Shown here: positions 25,879 through 37,436 of the stretch, one piece after another | How the letters are laid out: every line of letters starts with the position of its first letter | Numbering within the stretch: the stretch's first letter is position 1 | Assembly: GCA_963777485.1 (NCBI GenBank) | Contig: CAVZQP010000001.1 | Coordinates: 310,001-374,000, forward strand | Direction of reading: 5' to 3' | DNA: 64,000 bases | Source: Bog-473 sp963777485 | GTDB lineage: Bacteria > Actinomycetota > Acidimicrobiia > Acidimicrobiales > RAAP-2 | Program-made: the position numbers and the translations under genes | The notes under the pieces: generated by a model | Seen by the model: the letters and a program-made list of their open reading frames with translations, nothing else | Database searches by the model: none | What the model was told of the DNA's origin: nothing

Positions 25879-28800
25879 ATGGACGCCCAAGTGCCGGCCG
25901 TGGTCGCCGTCATGGTGACCACCGACCCGGGCCCATGGTTCGACGAGGCGCTCTCCTCCCTGGCCTCCCAGGACTACCAGGAGCTCTCGGTCCTGGTCCT
26001 CGCCACCGGTGACGACACCGCCGACGTCACCGAGAGGGTCGCCCGCGTCCTCCCCAATGCCTTCGTCCGCCACCTGCCCGGCCGCCCCGCCTACGGCGCC
26101 GCCACCAACGAGGTCCTGGGCATGGTCGAGGGTGCCGCGTTCTACCTGCTCCTCCACGACGACGTGGCGCTGGAGCACGACGCGGTGCACCAGATGGTCG
26201 AGGAATCGTTCCGCTCCAACGCCGGCGTGGTCACGCCCAAGTTCGTCAACTGGGACGACCCCACCGTCCTGCTCCACGTCGGGATGAGCTGCGACAAGAC
26301 GGGGGCGGTGGTCGACCGGATTCTCGAGGGCGAGGTCGACCACGGTCAGCACGACGCGGTGCGCGACGTGTTCGTCGCCCCCGGCGGGTGCATCCTCGTG
26401 CGCGCCGACCTCTTCCGCGAGCTCAAGGGGTTCGACCCCGGCATCGTGGCGATGGGCGAGGATCTCGATCTCTCGTGGCGTTGCCAGGTGGCCGGCTCCC
26501 GCGTGGTCGTCGCCCCCGACGCGCGGGTGCGCCACCGCGAAGTCGTCGCCGGCGGCCTGGTGCCGCTCTCGGTGGCCGGGGCCGTCCCCACACGCGGCCG
26601 CCGTCCCGTCACGATGCAGGTGCTGCAGCGCCGCCACGAGCTGCGCGCCGTGCTCAAGTGCTACACCCGGATCCACCTGATCCGGGTCCTCCCGCAGGCC
26701 GCCCTGCTCGCCCTCGGCGAGGTCCTCGTGGCGCTCCTGGCCCGCGACGGCGAGCGGGCGCGGGCGGTCGTCGGTGCCTGGAACTGGAACGCCCGGCGCC
26801 TGACGGAGATCTCGCTGCTGCGCGGCGAGCTGGCCGAGCACCGCTTGTTCCCGGACTCCGAGGTGCGACGGCTGCAGCTGCACGGCAGCGCGCGCCTGTC
26901 GCGATACCTGAGCCGGCTCTCCCACCAGGGGATCGAGGCCGCCAACTCCGTGGCCGTCGCGCGGGGACGGACGGACAGGGACGACGAGCGCGCCGAGGTG
27001 GCGGTCCTGACGGGCAGCGTGGGGTTGGCGTTCAGCGAGGACTCGGACTTTGACGACCTCGACGACCTGGGCCGCCGCGCCGGCCGCGACCGCTTCGGCC
27101 GGCGGGTGCGCCGCGCCCCGCTGAGCACCGGACGCCAGCGCCTCGTGGCACTGCTCGTGGCACTGCTGGTGATCGTCGTCGGGACCCGCGAGTTGTTCTT
27201 CGGCTCGCTGCCGCTGGTGGGCCAGCTCGCGCCGTTGCCCTCGTGGTCGACGACCTGGCACCATTTCTTCTCGGGCTGGCAATCCGCCGGGGTGGGAACG
27301 ACGGCACCGGCGTCACCCGCCTTCGGGATCTTCGGCGTCGCCGGCACCGTGTTCTTCGGGGCCATGGGCACAGTGCAGCGCTTCTTGTTACTCGGCTGCA
27401 TCCCCCTCGGCGCGTTCGGCATCTCGCGGTTCATGCGGCCGATCGTCTCGCCGCGGGCCCGGATCGTCGCCGTCATCTGTTACCTCGGCCTGCCGCTGCC
27501 GTACGGCTCGCTTGGCGCGGGCCGCTGGGACGGCCTCATCGCCTACGCGCTGTTCCCCTTCATCGCGCTGCGCCTGGCCGGCGCCGCCGGCGTCGAGCCC
27601 TATGCCGTCGAGCCGGGGACGCGGTGGCGGACCCGGCCGGCCGGGCAGGTGGCGATCCTGGGCGCGCTTGTCGCGGTCGGCACGTCGTTCGCGCCGGCCC
27701 TGGCGCCTCTCGTGCTCGTAGCCGCGCTCGCCTGGGTCGTCGGCTCGTATCTCGTCGGTGCCCGCGATGCGGATTGGCGTCCGCTCGCCGTCGCGGCCGT
27801 GGCGGTCGGACTCGCGCTCGTGCTCTTGGCGCCGTGGGTCGTCGGGACTGCGCTGGCCGGCAAGGGCTCCGTCGCCATCTTCGGCCTGCCGATCTCGGGC
27901 GCGACGGCCCCCAACTGGGGCGAGCTCGTTCGCTTCGCGATCGGGCCGGTCGCCCGGTCGCCCCTGGTCTGGTTGCTGATCGCGGCGGCCGCACTCCCTC
28001 TCGCCATCGGACGTGGGATCCGGCTCGTCTGGGCGGCGCGGCTGTGGGTCATGGCCTGCGCGTCGTGGGGGTTTGCGTTGGTGGCGGTGCGCGGGGACAT
28101 GGGGTCGTTCGCCCCATCGGCCCCGGTCGTGCTCGCCCCGGCCGCATTGGCTGTCGCCGCTTGCCTCGGTCTCGGGATCTCCTCGTTCGAGAACGACCTC
28201 ACCGGGCGTGAGTTCGGCTGGCGCCAGGTCGTCGGCGGTGTGGCTCTCGTGTTCGGCGTCGTGGGCCTCCTCCCGGTGGTCGCCGGCGCAGTGAGCGGTC
28301 GCTGGAACCTCCCCGCCCAAGGCGTCGAGCAACCCTTGTCCTTCCTCGATCACGCCGCACCGACCGGGGGTGTACGGGTGCTGTGGCTCGGGGATCCCAG
28401 GGCCCTTCCGGTCGGCGGGTGGTCGATCGAGCCCGGGCTGGCCTACGCGCTGACGCCCGCAGACCTGCCGGACACCTCACAGGTGCTGACGCCCGCCGGG
28501 CCCGGGCCCGCGTCCCTCGTGGCGGACGCCGTGCAGCTGACGACGACGGGCGGCACCGTGCACCTGGGGCGCCTCATCGCCTCCGAAGGTGTGCGCTATG
28601 TCGTCCTCGTTCAGGGCCTGGCGCCCTCGACGGTGGGTTCACTCACGTCGTCCGTGAACGCGCCCCCGCCGTCGGGCCTCGAGGCCGATCTGCAGGCCCA
28701 GGCCGACCTGCACCTCGTTCCGGGCGACGTGGGCATCTCGGTGTTCCAGAACGACGAGGCGATGCCGGTGACCGCGCAACGTGCCGCACCCCTCCCCGCG

Positions 28801-29154
28801 GTCAGCGACTGGACCTATCCGAGCGGGGCCGACGTGGTGGGATGGCAACCTGTGCTGTCCTCGCTGTCGGGGTCGTCCGCGCACGGTCCCGTCAAGGCCG
28901 GCACCCTGTACGCCGGGTACGCGCCCGCCGGGAAGTTCTCCCTCACCGTGGACGGTCGGTCGGTCACGCAGCGGCCCGCGTTCGGTTGGGCGGCGCAGTA
29001 CGCCACCACCAAGGGGGGCGCCGAGCTTTCGTTGTCCCAGTTCCCCTTTGTGCCGCTCGCCGTCACGGCCGAGGTCGTGGCCTGGGTCGTCTTGTTGGCC
29101 GCCCTTCTGGGACGCCGGCGCCGGCCGCCCCCGGCGCACCGGAGCGCGTCGTGA
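25879..29154 (+). CDS. Family 2 glycosyltransferase fused to a polytopic membrane domain
   Basis: 1091 aa. Residues 1-300 are a GT2 domain: AVMVTTDPGPWFDEALSSLA opens it, LLLHDDVALEHD is the metal-binding DXD region, and GFDPGIVAMGEDLDLSWR is the ED acceptor motif. Around residue 424 a membrane region starts (LVALLVALLVIVVG), with about ten hydrophobic helices to residue 790. An extracytoplasmic domain of about 270 residues and a final helix (AEVVAWVVLLAALLG) follow. Such fusions in actinobacteria probably build and move a lipid-linked sugar across the membrane. The ATG at 25879 is used because the GT2 fold starts right after it. The stop overlaps the DUF5719-like gene (GTGA), a pairing known from actinobacterial chromosomes near manB. 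Confidence 0.88.
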   Translation: MDAQVPAVVAVMVTTDPGPWFDEALSSLASQDYQELSVLVLATGDDTADVTERVARVLPNAFVRHLPGRPAYGAATNEVLGMVEGAAFYLLLHDDVALEHDAVHQMVEESFRSNAGVVTPKFVNWDDPTVLLHVGMSCDKTGAVVDRILEGEVDHGQHDAVRDVFVAPGGCILVRADLFRELKGFDPGIVAMGEDLDLSWRCQVAGSRVVVAPDARVRHREVVAGGLVPLSVAGAVPTRGRRPVTMQVLQRRHELRAVLKCYTRIHLIRVLPQAALLALGEVLVALLARDGERARAVVGAWNWNARRLTEISLLRGELAEHRLFPDSEVRRLQLHGSARLSRYLSRLSHQGIEAANSVAVARGRTDRDDERAEVAVLTGSVGLAFSEDSDFDDLDDLGRRAGRDRFGRRVRRAPLSTGRQRLVALLVALLVIVVGTRELFFGSLPLVGQLAPLPSWSTTWHHFFSGWQSAGVGTTAPASPAFGIFGVAGTVFFGAMGTVQRFLLLGCIPLGAFGISRFMRPIVSPRARIVAVICYLGLPLPYGSLGAGRWDGLIAYALFPFIALRLAGAAGVEPYAVEPGTRWRTRPAGQVAILGALVAVGTSFAPALAPLVLVAALAWVVGSYLVGARDADWRPLAVAAVAVGLALVLLAPWVVGTALAGKGSVAIFGLPISGATAPNWGELVRFAIGPVARSPLVWLLIAAAALPLAIGRGIRLVWAARLWVMACASWGFALVAVRGDMGSFAPSAPVVLAPAALAVAACLGLGISSFENDLTGREFGWRQVVGGVALVFGVVGLLPVVAGAVSGRWNLPAQGVEQPLSFLDHAAPTGGVRVLWLGDPRALPVGGWSIEPGLAYALTPADLPDTSQVLTPAGPGPASLVADAVQLTTTGGTVHLGRLIASEGVRYVVLVQGLAPSTVGSLTSSVNAPPPSGLEADLQAQADLHLVPGDVGISVFQNDEAMPVTAQRAAPLPAVSDWTYPSGADVVGWQPVLSSLSGSSAHGPVKAGTLYAGYAPAGKFSLTVDGRSVTQRPAFGWAAQYATTKGGAELSLSQFPFVPLAVTAEVVAWVVLLAALLGRRRRPPPAHRSAS

Positions 29155-30647
29155 GCCCGGCACACGCCAGTCGTGCCGCGGCCCACTCTGGTCCCGAGCG
29201 CCGTTGGCCCGTCCTCCTCGTCGTGGCCGCCGTCATCGTGGGCACCGCCGTCGGCCTCAGCGCACAGGGGTCGACGAACCCGGCGCCGGCGCCGGCGCCG
29301 GCGACGCCCGCCGCTCTGGTGAGTGCGCCCGATGCCGAGTCCTCTGCCTGGTACTGCACCGGCCAGACGACGCCGTCGGGCCCCGCCACCGGCTTCCTGG
29401 TGCTCTCCAACACGACGACGCGGGCTGTGACGGCCGAGGTCACGACGGTGACCGACACGGGAGCGACGGTGAGTGCCGCCGTTCCGGTGCCGGCGCAGAG
29501 CGTGCTCGCTCCTTCGTTGCCCGTGCCGTCGTCGGGATCGTGGCAGTCCGAGACGGTGACCCTCGACGGCGGAGGCGTGTCCGCGTCGCAGGCGGTGCAC
29601 GGCGCGGCAGGTTGGTCCGTGGTTCCCTGCCAGAGCTCGACGTCGGCCAACTGGTACTTCGCCTCCGGGTCCACCGCCGGCTCCAACACCCTCTATGTCT
29701 CACTTCTCAATCCGACGTCGTCACCCGTCGTGGTGGACCTCGGCTTCATGACGCCGACGGGGGCGGTGCACCCGGTGAACTACCAGGGGGTCGTGATCGC
29801 CCCGGGCGCGACGCTGGCCGAGGACGTGGCGTCCGAGGTCCAGAACGCCTCCCTGGTGAGCACCGTCGTCACCGCGCGTACCGGCCGGGTCGTCGCGTCG
29901 GAGGTGCAGACCTACGCCGGCACGAGCGCCGGCCTCTCCGTGCTGCAGGGGCTCAGCCAGCCCGAGGATCAGTGGGCCATTCCGCTGGCCCAAGAGACGC
30001 CTGGCGGCGGCGAGTCCGAGATCGACGTGTTCAACCCGGGCACGGTGCCCGAGAAGGTCACCGTGCACCTGCGCCTGGCCTCGGGGCCGCTCGCACCGTT
30101 GGCGGACACGGTGGCACCGGGCGAAACGTGGGCGTTGGTGACCAGTCGGCAGACGCGGATTCCTGCCGGCGCGAGCTACTCGGCCCAGGTGGAGGCGACG
30201 GGAGGGCCCGGTGTCGTCGTGAGCCGGGCCGTGGTCGCCCCCGCCTCCGCCACCGCGCCGCAAGCCGGGGTGGCGGTGGCCGTCGACGGTCTCACCAGCG
30301 CCACACCGGCCAGCGAGTGGATCGTGCCGCCACCGGGGACACCGGCGAGTCCCGCCGTCAGCGGTGTGGCCCACGATGCGCTCACCGTCCTCAATGTCGG
30401 CGACGAGCGCGCGACGTTCCGCGCGTATGAGGTCGCACCGGGAACCCGGCATCTGCTGGCGTCGGGCACCCTTGCGCCAGGTGGGAGCTACATCGTGTCC
30501 GGCTCGACACTCGCGAACACCGGCTTCGACCCCATCGTGGTGCACGGTGACGGCCCCATGGCGGTCAGCGAGGACTTCACGCCGAGCGGTGGAGTGGGGG
30601 TCGTGGGCATGCCCGGCATCGCCCTGGCCGCGCCGCTCGGTTTCTGA
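29151..30647 (+). CDS. DUF5719-like secreted/membrane-anchored protein
   Basis: 498 aa, GTG start overlapping the previous stop. A single N-terminal transmembrane or signal-anchor helix (WPVLLVVAAVIVGTAVGLSA, about aa 19-38) precedes an Ala-Pro linker and a long beta-rich exported domain. Repeated segments of the type FLVLSNTTTRAV, YVSLLNPTSSPV, EIDVFNPGTVPE and LTVLNVGDERAT suggest four to five beta-sandwich units. Two cysteines (WYCTG, VVPCQSS) could form a disulfide. This matches the DUF5719 family found beside GT2-membrane proteins in actinobacteria. Function unknown; a partner of the upstream glycosyltransferase in envelope assembly is likely. Confidence 0.8.
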   Translation: MSPAHASRAAAHSGPERRWPVLLVVAAVIVGTAVGLSAQGSTNPAPAPAPATPAALVSAPDAESSAWYCTGQTTPSGPATGFLVLSNTTTRAVTAEVTTVTDTGATVSAAVPVPAQSVLAPSLPVPSSGSWQSETVTLDGGGVSASQAVHGAAGWSVVPCQSSTSANWYFASGSTAGSNTLYVSLLNPTSSPVVVDLGFMTPTGAVHPVNYQGVVIAPGATLAEDVASEVQNASLVSTVVTARTGRVVASEVQTYAGTSAGLSVLQGLSQPEDQWAIPLAQETPGGGESEIDVFNPGTVPEKVTVHLRLASGPLAPLADTVAPGETWALVTSRQTRIPAGASYSAQVEATGGPGVVVSRAVVAPASATAPQAGVAVAVDGLTSATPASEWIVPPPGTPASPAVSGVAHDALTVLNVGDERATFRAYEVAPGTRHLLASGTLAPGGSYIVSGSTLANTGFDPIVVHGDGPMAVSEDFTPSGGVGVVGMPGIALAAPLGF

Positions 30648-30650
30648 CCC

Positions 30651-31895
30651 TCAGAGCCGGTGGCGCTGGTAACGGCGCCAGAGCACACGGCCGCCGACCG
30701 CGACGAGCGCGAGGCAGAGCAACGCGAACAGGAATGGGCCCGCCAGGCGGACGACGCCCTCGACGCCCGCGACGAACCCGCCGACGCTGTCGTGCCACGC
30801 CCGCACGAGCCCCGACTCGGGGAGCGGGCCGGGCGCCGGCGGGGGCGTCCCCTCGCTCACCGTCATGCTGACCTTCGAGTAGGAGGTCTGGCTCGTGAGC
30901 AGTTGCAGCTGGCTCTGCAGCTGCTCGATCTGCTGCTGGATGCTGTCGAGCTGCTCCTGCACGGAGAGGATGTCGCCGATGCTCGTCGCCTTGGCCAGGA
31001 TCGTGAGGTACTGCTGGCGGCTGTCCTCGAGCGCAGTGAGGCGCGCCTGCAGATCGACGTACTGGCCCGTCACGTCGGTGGCGCTGGTCGAGAGGTTCGA
31101 GGTCTTGCCGTAGCGCTCCGCCGCCTTTAACACGGCCGCGAAGTCGTTCACCGGCACGTCCATCGTGATGGTGCCGTAGGCCGACCCACCGCTCGTCCCG
31201 TTCTGGCTCTGTGAGTTGGCCACGAAGCCGCCGACCGAGGCTGCGAGGTTGGTCAGCCCCGTCATCGTCCGCGCCAGCGCACCCTTCTTGACCGCCAGGT
31301 CGAGCGTGCCCGTCTGCTCGATCTTCGCCGACTGTCCCACTGCGCCCTGCGGCAGAGCCGGGGCCTTCTGGTTCTGGCTCGGGGCGAGGGTCCCGGCGGC
31401 CAAACCTCGCGAGCTGGGTGCCCCCGCGCTCGGAGCGAACGAGTCGCCACCGGCGGCGTGGGTACCCGCAGGCAGCGTCGTGGACGTGGCGGGCCCGTTG
31501 GCACCGGTGCCGCGGCCGCCGTTGCTCCCCTCTGCGTTCCCCACCCGCAGCGAAGTGGTCGTCGGGCTCGACGGGGGCCGCGCGATCGCGCCGATCGTGC
31601 CGGCCACGATCAGCGCGACGACGACCACCGACGCCACGGAGAGAATCCGGTGGCGTCCCGCCACCGCCACGAATCGCCGCCGGCGACCGAGCTCGTCCGG
31701 CGATGCGGAGCCCTCGACACGGTCCCCGGCGTCGGCCTCGCCGTCTGCGTCTGCGGGCTCGTCGTTGCCGGCACTCCGGGCCGGGCCCCTCTCGGCGCTC
31801 GCCAGGATCTCGTCGATCCCGGACTCCGGCACCTCGAACGCCTCGGCGGCGCGCCCGAAGAGCTCAGCCAGGCGGTCGTCGTCGAGCATCGTCAT
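30651..31895 (-). CDS. DUF4349 membrane protein, putative partner of ECF sigma factor
   Basis: 414 aa. The N-terminal 75 residues are acidic and cytoplasmic. A helix (ILSVASVVVVALIVAGTIGAIA, about aa 84-105) and a low-complexity linker follow. Then comes the DUF4349 domain: KIEQTGTLDLAVKKGALA, ITMDVPVNDFAAVLKAAERYG and a coiled coil built on SVQEQLDSIQQQIEQLQSQL. A C-terminal helix FLFALLCLALVAVGGRVLW closes the protein. Its ATG overlaps the sigma-factor stop (ATGA), the arrangement of sigma/anti-sigma pairs. I infer that the N-terminal region may bind the sigma factor while the outer coiled-coil domain senses envelope state. No zinc-binding ZAS motif is visible. Confidence 0.82.
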   Translation of the reverse strand: MTMLDDDRLAELFGRAAEAFEVPESGIDEILASAERGPARSAGNDEPADADGEADAGDRVEGSASPDELGRRRRFVAVAGRHRILSVASVVVVALIVAGTIGAIARPPSSPTTTSLRVGNAEGSNGGRGTGANGPATSTTLPAGTHAAGGDSFAPSAGAPSSRGLAAGTLAPSQNQKAPALPQGAVGQSAKIEQTGTLDLAVKKGALARTMTGLTNLAASVGGFVANSQSQNGTSGGSAYGTITMDVPVNDFAAVLKAAERYGKTSNLSTSATDVTGQYVDLQARLTALEDSRQQYLTILAKATSIGDILSVQEQLDSIQQQIEQLQSQLQLLTSQTSYSKVSMTVSEGTPPPAPGPLPESGLVRAWHDSVGGFVAGVEGVVRLAGPFLFALLCLALVAVGGRVLWRRYQRHRL

Positions 31896-32488
31896 GACCC
31901 GGCCTCCTCTTGTGCGACTGCGCCGACGCCGGCGTCGATACCCGCGTCTGCGTCCGCGTCCGCATCCCCGCCCATCATCGCCAGCGCGCTGAGCGCGGGG
32001 TCGGCCGCCAGCCGCCGACGCGCTTCGTGCAGGCGGGACTTCACCGTGCCCTGCCGCCGCCCGATCGCGCGCGCGATGTCGCGTTCGTTCAGGTCCGCGT
32101 AGTAACGCAGGACGACCGGCACGCGCAACGACAACGGCAGCCGCGCCAACGCGGCAATGACCGTGTCGGCCACTTCGCCGCGCTCGGCACTCGACTCGGG
32201 CCCCCCACCCTCCGCGGCGATGTGCGCCAGGGGCTCGTCACCGGCGCGCCGGTCCCGGTGCGGGATCTCGCGGCGCAGCTTCGAGTAGCACGAGTTGACC
32301 ACGACCCGGTAGAGCCACGGCCGGATGCTCGGCACGTCCGCCAACGAGTCACGGAAGCGCCAGGCTCGGAGGAACGCATCCTGGACCGCTTCCTCGGCGT
32401 CGGCGCGGTTGCCGAGGATGAGGCAGGCCGTGCGGAAGGAGGGCACGTACCCCTCCTCCAGCCACTCGGCCAGCTGTGCTTCCACCAT
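31892..32488 (-). CDS. ECF-family RNA polymerase sigma factor
   Basis: 198 aa. Region 2 contains GNRADAEEAVQDAFLRAWR and PWLYRVVVNSCYSKLR. Region 4 contains LPLSLRVPVVLRYYADLNERDIA followed by the helix-turn-helix IGRRQGTVKSRLHEARRRL. The C-terminus has a short Asp/Ala repeat (DADADADAG). A strong AAGGGGGG ribosome-binding sequence lies directly upstream of the ATG at 32488. It is coupled to the DUF4349 membrane protein, so activity is probably controlled from the envelope. No autoregulatory promoter could be assigned by eye. Confidence 0.93.
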   Translation of the reverse strand: MVEAQLAEWLEEGYVPSFRTACLILGNRADAEEAVQDAFLRAWRFRDSLADVPSIRPWLYRVVVNSCYSKLRREIPHRDRRAGDEPLAHIAAEGGGPESSAERGEVADTVIAALARLPLSLRVPVVLRYYADLNERDIARAIGRRQGTVKSRLHEARRRLAADPALSALAMMGGDADADADAGIDAGVGAVAQEEAGS

Positions 32489-32594
32489 CCCCCCTTATGA
32501 CGCCGCCCGGACCGGATCGGTTCGGGCGGCCCCCACCGCCGCAACAGGATCGTGCCGCCGCCACCGCCCCCGTGACGGCGCCGAGGAAGTGTTC

Positions 32595-34805
<2,211 letters not shown>

Positions 34806-34906
34806 GCTAGGCGCCGCCCCCGCGCGACGGTGACCGCCCCTCACCAGGTCCGTTGGGCGGCCGACCTGCAGATTCTGGGTCGCGACGCACCGGTATCGTC
34901 GTGCCG

Positions 34907-35917
34907 ATGACCGAGCCCGAGACCGGCGCGCCCGCTATGGGACCACCGGCCCGGCCACCGGGGCCCGTCCCCGCCGGCTACGTCCCTCGCGAGTGGCTGC
35001 AACAGCAGCCTCCACCTGCGCCCCAGCCGCCACCGCACTCGCCGTCGCTCGCCGGCGCCTCCTGGTCGCCCGCCGGCGCGTCGCCCACGGACCTGCCTGC
35101 GGCACCGCCCCCCAACGTCGACGTGCCGTTCCTCGATACACCGTGGGTCCCCCCGAAGACCCACCGCCAGGCCTGGTACTGGCTGATCTTCGCGGTCGCC
35201 GGCTTCGTCGTCGGTCAGCTGGGCGCCACGATCTTCGCCTTCATCGCCGGCGCCGTCGCGGGCAAGACGTCGGCGCAGATGCAGGCGATCGCGACGCAAA
35301 CGGTGCCACCCGAGTGGTACGTGGTGTCCACGCTGATCGGCCTGTGGATCGGCTTCATCGGCGCACCCTGGCTGGCCAGCCGCACCCAGGGCACGAAGCA
35401 CTTCGCGCGCGACCTCGGGATCCGCTTCAGGTGGCTCGACCTCCTCGGCATCCTGTTCGGCATCGGCGGCCAGATCCTCATCACCGTCATGTACGCGCCC
35501 TTCCAGCACGACATCAAGAACTTCAACGCGCCCTCGCAGCGGCTCACGGGCGCGTCGCACGGCACCGGCTTCGTCGTCATCGCCATCGCCACCGTGCTCC
35601 TTGCACCCGCGGCTGAGGAGCTCTTCTTCCGCGGACTGTTGCTGAAGTCGCTCGTCCGGCTGTTCACGCCGCTGAATGCTGCCGGCCGCGCCCGTGCCGC
35701 CGGAGTCGTCCTGGCGGTGATCGCCGACGGGCTCCTCTTCGGCGTCGCTCACGGTGAGTGGGTGCAGTTCGCCGGCCTGGCCGGCTTCGGCATACTGCTG
35801 GCCGCCATCTCCTACCGAACGGGTCGTCTCGGCATGAACATGGTGGCGCACGCGACGTTCAACCTCATCGCCATCATCGCCATCGCGGTCAACGGGAGCG
35901 TCATCCTCTTTCACTGA
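34907..35917 (+). CDS. CPBP-family intramembrane metalloprotease
   Basis: 336 aa. The N-terminal 85 residues are Pro-rich and cytoplasmic, followed by about seven transmembrane helices. APAAEELFFRG is the EExxxR motif, FGVAHG contains the second histidine, and HATFNLIA is the HxxxN motif; together these form the glutamate/histidine catalytic centre of Rce1/CPBP proteases. The ATG at 34907 follows GTGCCG and is the first in-frame ATG. Bacterial members act in protein processing or self-immunity; the substrate here is unknown. It sits alone between the FtsH promoter region and manB. Confidence 0.92.
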   Translation: MTEPETGAPAMGPPARPPGPVPAGYVPREWLQQQPPPAPQPPPHSPSLAGASWSPAGASPTDLPAAPPPNVDVPFLDTPWVPPKTHRQAWYWLIFAVAGFVVGQLGATIFAFIAGAVAGKTSAQMQAIATQTVPPEWYVVSTLIGLWIGFIGAPWLASRTQGTKHFARDLGIRFRWLDLLGILFGIGGQILITVMYAPFQHDIKNFNAPSQRLTGASHGTGFVVIAIATVLLAPAAEELFFRGLLLKSLVRLFTPLNAAGRARAAGVVLAVIADGLLFGVAHGEWVQFAGLAGFGILLAAISYRTGRLGMNMVAHATFNLIAIIAIAVNGSVILFH

Positions 35918-36052
35918 GCGCCCTCGTGGCACGCCCAACGCGTGTTTTGGGCATTCGGTCCAGCCCCCGTCCGGTCGTGCGGCTGCCGGGCGGGGCCGCC
36001 GTCCATTTGCCGGGAAAAAGGCCCCTTCGGCCGCCACCTATGGTGGTGCCCC

Positions 36053-37426
36053 GTGAGCCGCATGGACCAGGTCTTCAAGGCGTACGACGTGCGCGGGACG
36101 GTGCCCGATCAGCTCGATGCCGACATGTGCCTCGCCATCGGCCGGGCCATGGCGCGTTTCGTCGGGGCGCCCGAGATCCTCGTGGCGCGGGACATGCGCG
36201 AGTCCGGCGTCGAGCTGTCGCAGGCGTTCTCCGACGGGGTGCGCTCCGAGGGCGTCGAGGTGACCGACCTGGGTCTCGCCTCCACCGACTTCCTCTACTT
36301 CGCGTCCGGCCATCTCGACGCACCGGGAGCGATGTTCACCGCTTCGCACAACCCGGCGCGGTACAACGGCCTGAAGCTGTGCCTGTCGGGCGCCCGCCCG
36401 ATCGGGCGCGACACGGGCCTCGCCGACATCGAGGCCGAGGCCGAGAAGCTCTACGGCGAACCGGTCCCGGCGCTGACCGGCGGCCGCCGCGAGCTCGATC
36501 TGCTGGGGGAGTGGGCCGACCATGTCGTCTCCTTCGTCGACGTGGCGTCCCTGCGCCCGCTCAAGGTGGTGGCCGACACCGCCAACGGGATGGGTGGCCT
36601 GATCGTGCCGATCGTCTTCGACCGGCTGCCCTTCGAGGTCGAGATCCTGTTCCCGGAGCTCGACGGCAATTTCCCGAACCATCCCGCCGACCCGATCCAG
36701 CCGGAGAACCTGGTCGACTTGAAGAAGGCGGTCCTCGAATACGGCGCCGACATCGGGCTCGCCTTCGACGGCGACGCCGACCGGGTGTTCCTCGTCGACG
36801 AGAACGCGGAGCCGGTCTCCGGCTCGCTCACCACCGCGCTCGTCGCGGCCTCGATGCTCACCAAGCACCCCGGGGAGACAATCCTCTACAACCTCATCTG
36901 TTCGCACGTCGTGCCCGAGACCGTCACCGAGATGGGCGGCACGCCGGTGCGGACGCGGGTGGGCCACTCGTTCGTCAAGAAGGTGATGGCCGAGACGGGT
37001 GCCGTTTTCGGCGGCGAGCACTCGGGCCACTACTACTACCGCGACAACTTCCGCGCCGACTCCGGCATCATCACCGCATTGCTGGTGCTCGAACTGCTGA
37101 GCAAGAGTGTGCAGCCGCTCTCCGCCATGCTCGAGCCCTACCAGCGCTACGCCGACTCCGGGGAGATCAACACGGAGGTAGCCGACCCGGCCGCGACCGT
37201 GGCCGCCATGGCCGAGGCCGAGCAGGCCGCCGGTGCTTCGATCGACCTGCTCGACGGCCTGACGGTGGAGCACGACGATTGGTGGTACAACGTGCGACCT
37301 TCCAACACCGAGCCGCTCCTGCGCCTGAACGTCGAGGCCCGCACGCCCGAACAGTGTGCCGCACACGTCGCCGAAGTGCAGAAGCTGATCGCCACCCACT
37401 CCGCTTCGCCGGCGGACAAGAAGTAA
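36053..37426 (+). CDS. manB: Phosphomannomutase/phosphoglucomutase
   Basis: 457 aa. VFKAYDVRG is the N-terminal family signature. FTASHNPARYNG holds the phosphorylated serine S98, and AFDGDADRVFLVD (from about D239) is the Mg-binding loop. FGGEHSGHYYY is the sugar-binding GEHSGH motif typical of mannose/glucose mutases, and RPSNTEPLLRLNVEA is the C-terminal phosphate-binding loop. It converts mannose-6-phosphate to mannose-1-phosphate for the nucleotidyltransferase at 14.7 kb. The GTG at 36053 (VSRMDQVF) gives the usual N-terminus; ATG at 36062 is an alternative. A Trm112-like gene and a sugar-phosphate isomerase follow, the conserved actinobacterial order. Confidence 0.95.
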   Translation: MSRMDQVFKAYDVRGTVPDQLDADMCLAIGRAMARFVGAPEILVARDMRESGVELSQAFSDGVRSEGVEVTDLGLASTDFLYFASGHLDAPGAMFTASHNPARYNGLKLCLSGARPIGRDTGLADIEAEAEKLYGEPVPALTGGRRELDLLGEWADHVVSFVDVASLRPLKVVADTANGMGGLIVPIVFDRLPFEVEILFPELDGNFPNHPADPIQPENLVDLKKAVLEYGADIGLAFDGDADRVFLVDENAEPVSGSLTTALVAASMLTKHPGETILYNLICSHVVPETVTEMGGTPVRTRVGHSFVKKVMAETGAVFGGEHSGHYYYRDNFRADSGIITALLVLELLSKSVQPLSAMLEPYQRYADSGEINTEVADPAATVAAMAEAEQAAGASIDLLDGLTVEHDDWWYNVRPSNTEPLLRLNVEARTPEQCAAHVAEVQKLIATHSASPADKK

Positions 37427-37436
37427 GGAGTTGCCC

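Noticed and set aside
35933..35952. Hairpin GCCCAA...TTGGGC after the CPBP gene as a terminator
   Set aside because: The stem is six pairs with an 8-base loop and no T-run follows; too weak to call.
34841..36037. Long minus-strand open frame (398 codons) opposite the CPBP protease gene
   Set aside because: It is the shadow of a high-GC gene with strong motifs on the plus strand and shows no domain, only charged low-complexity sequence.
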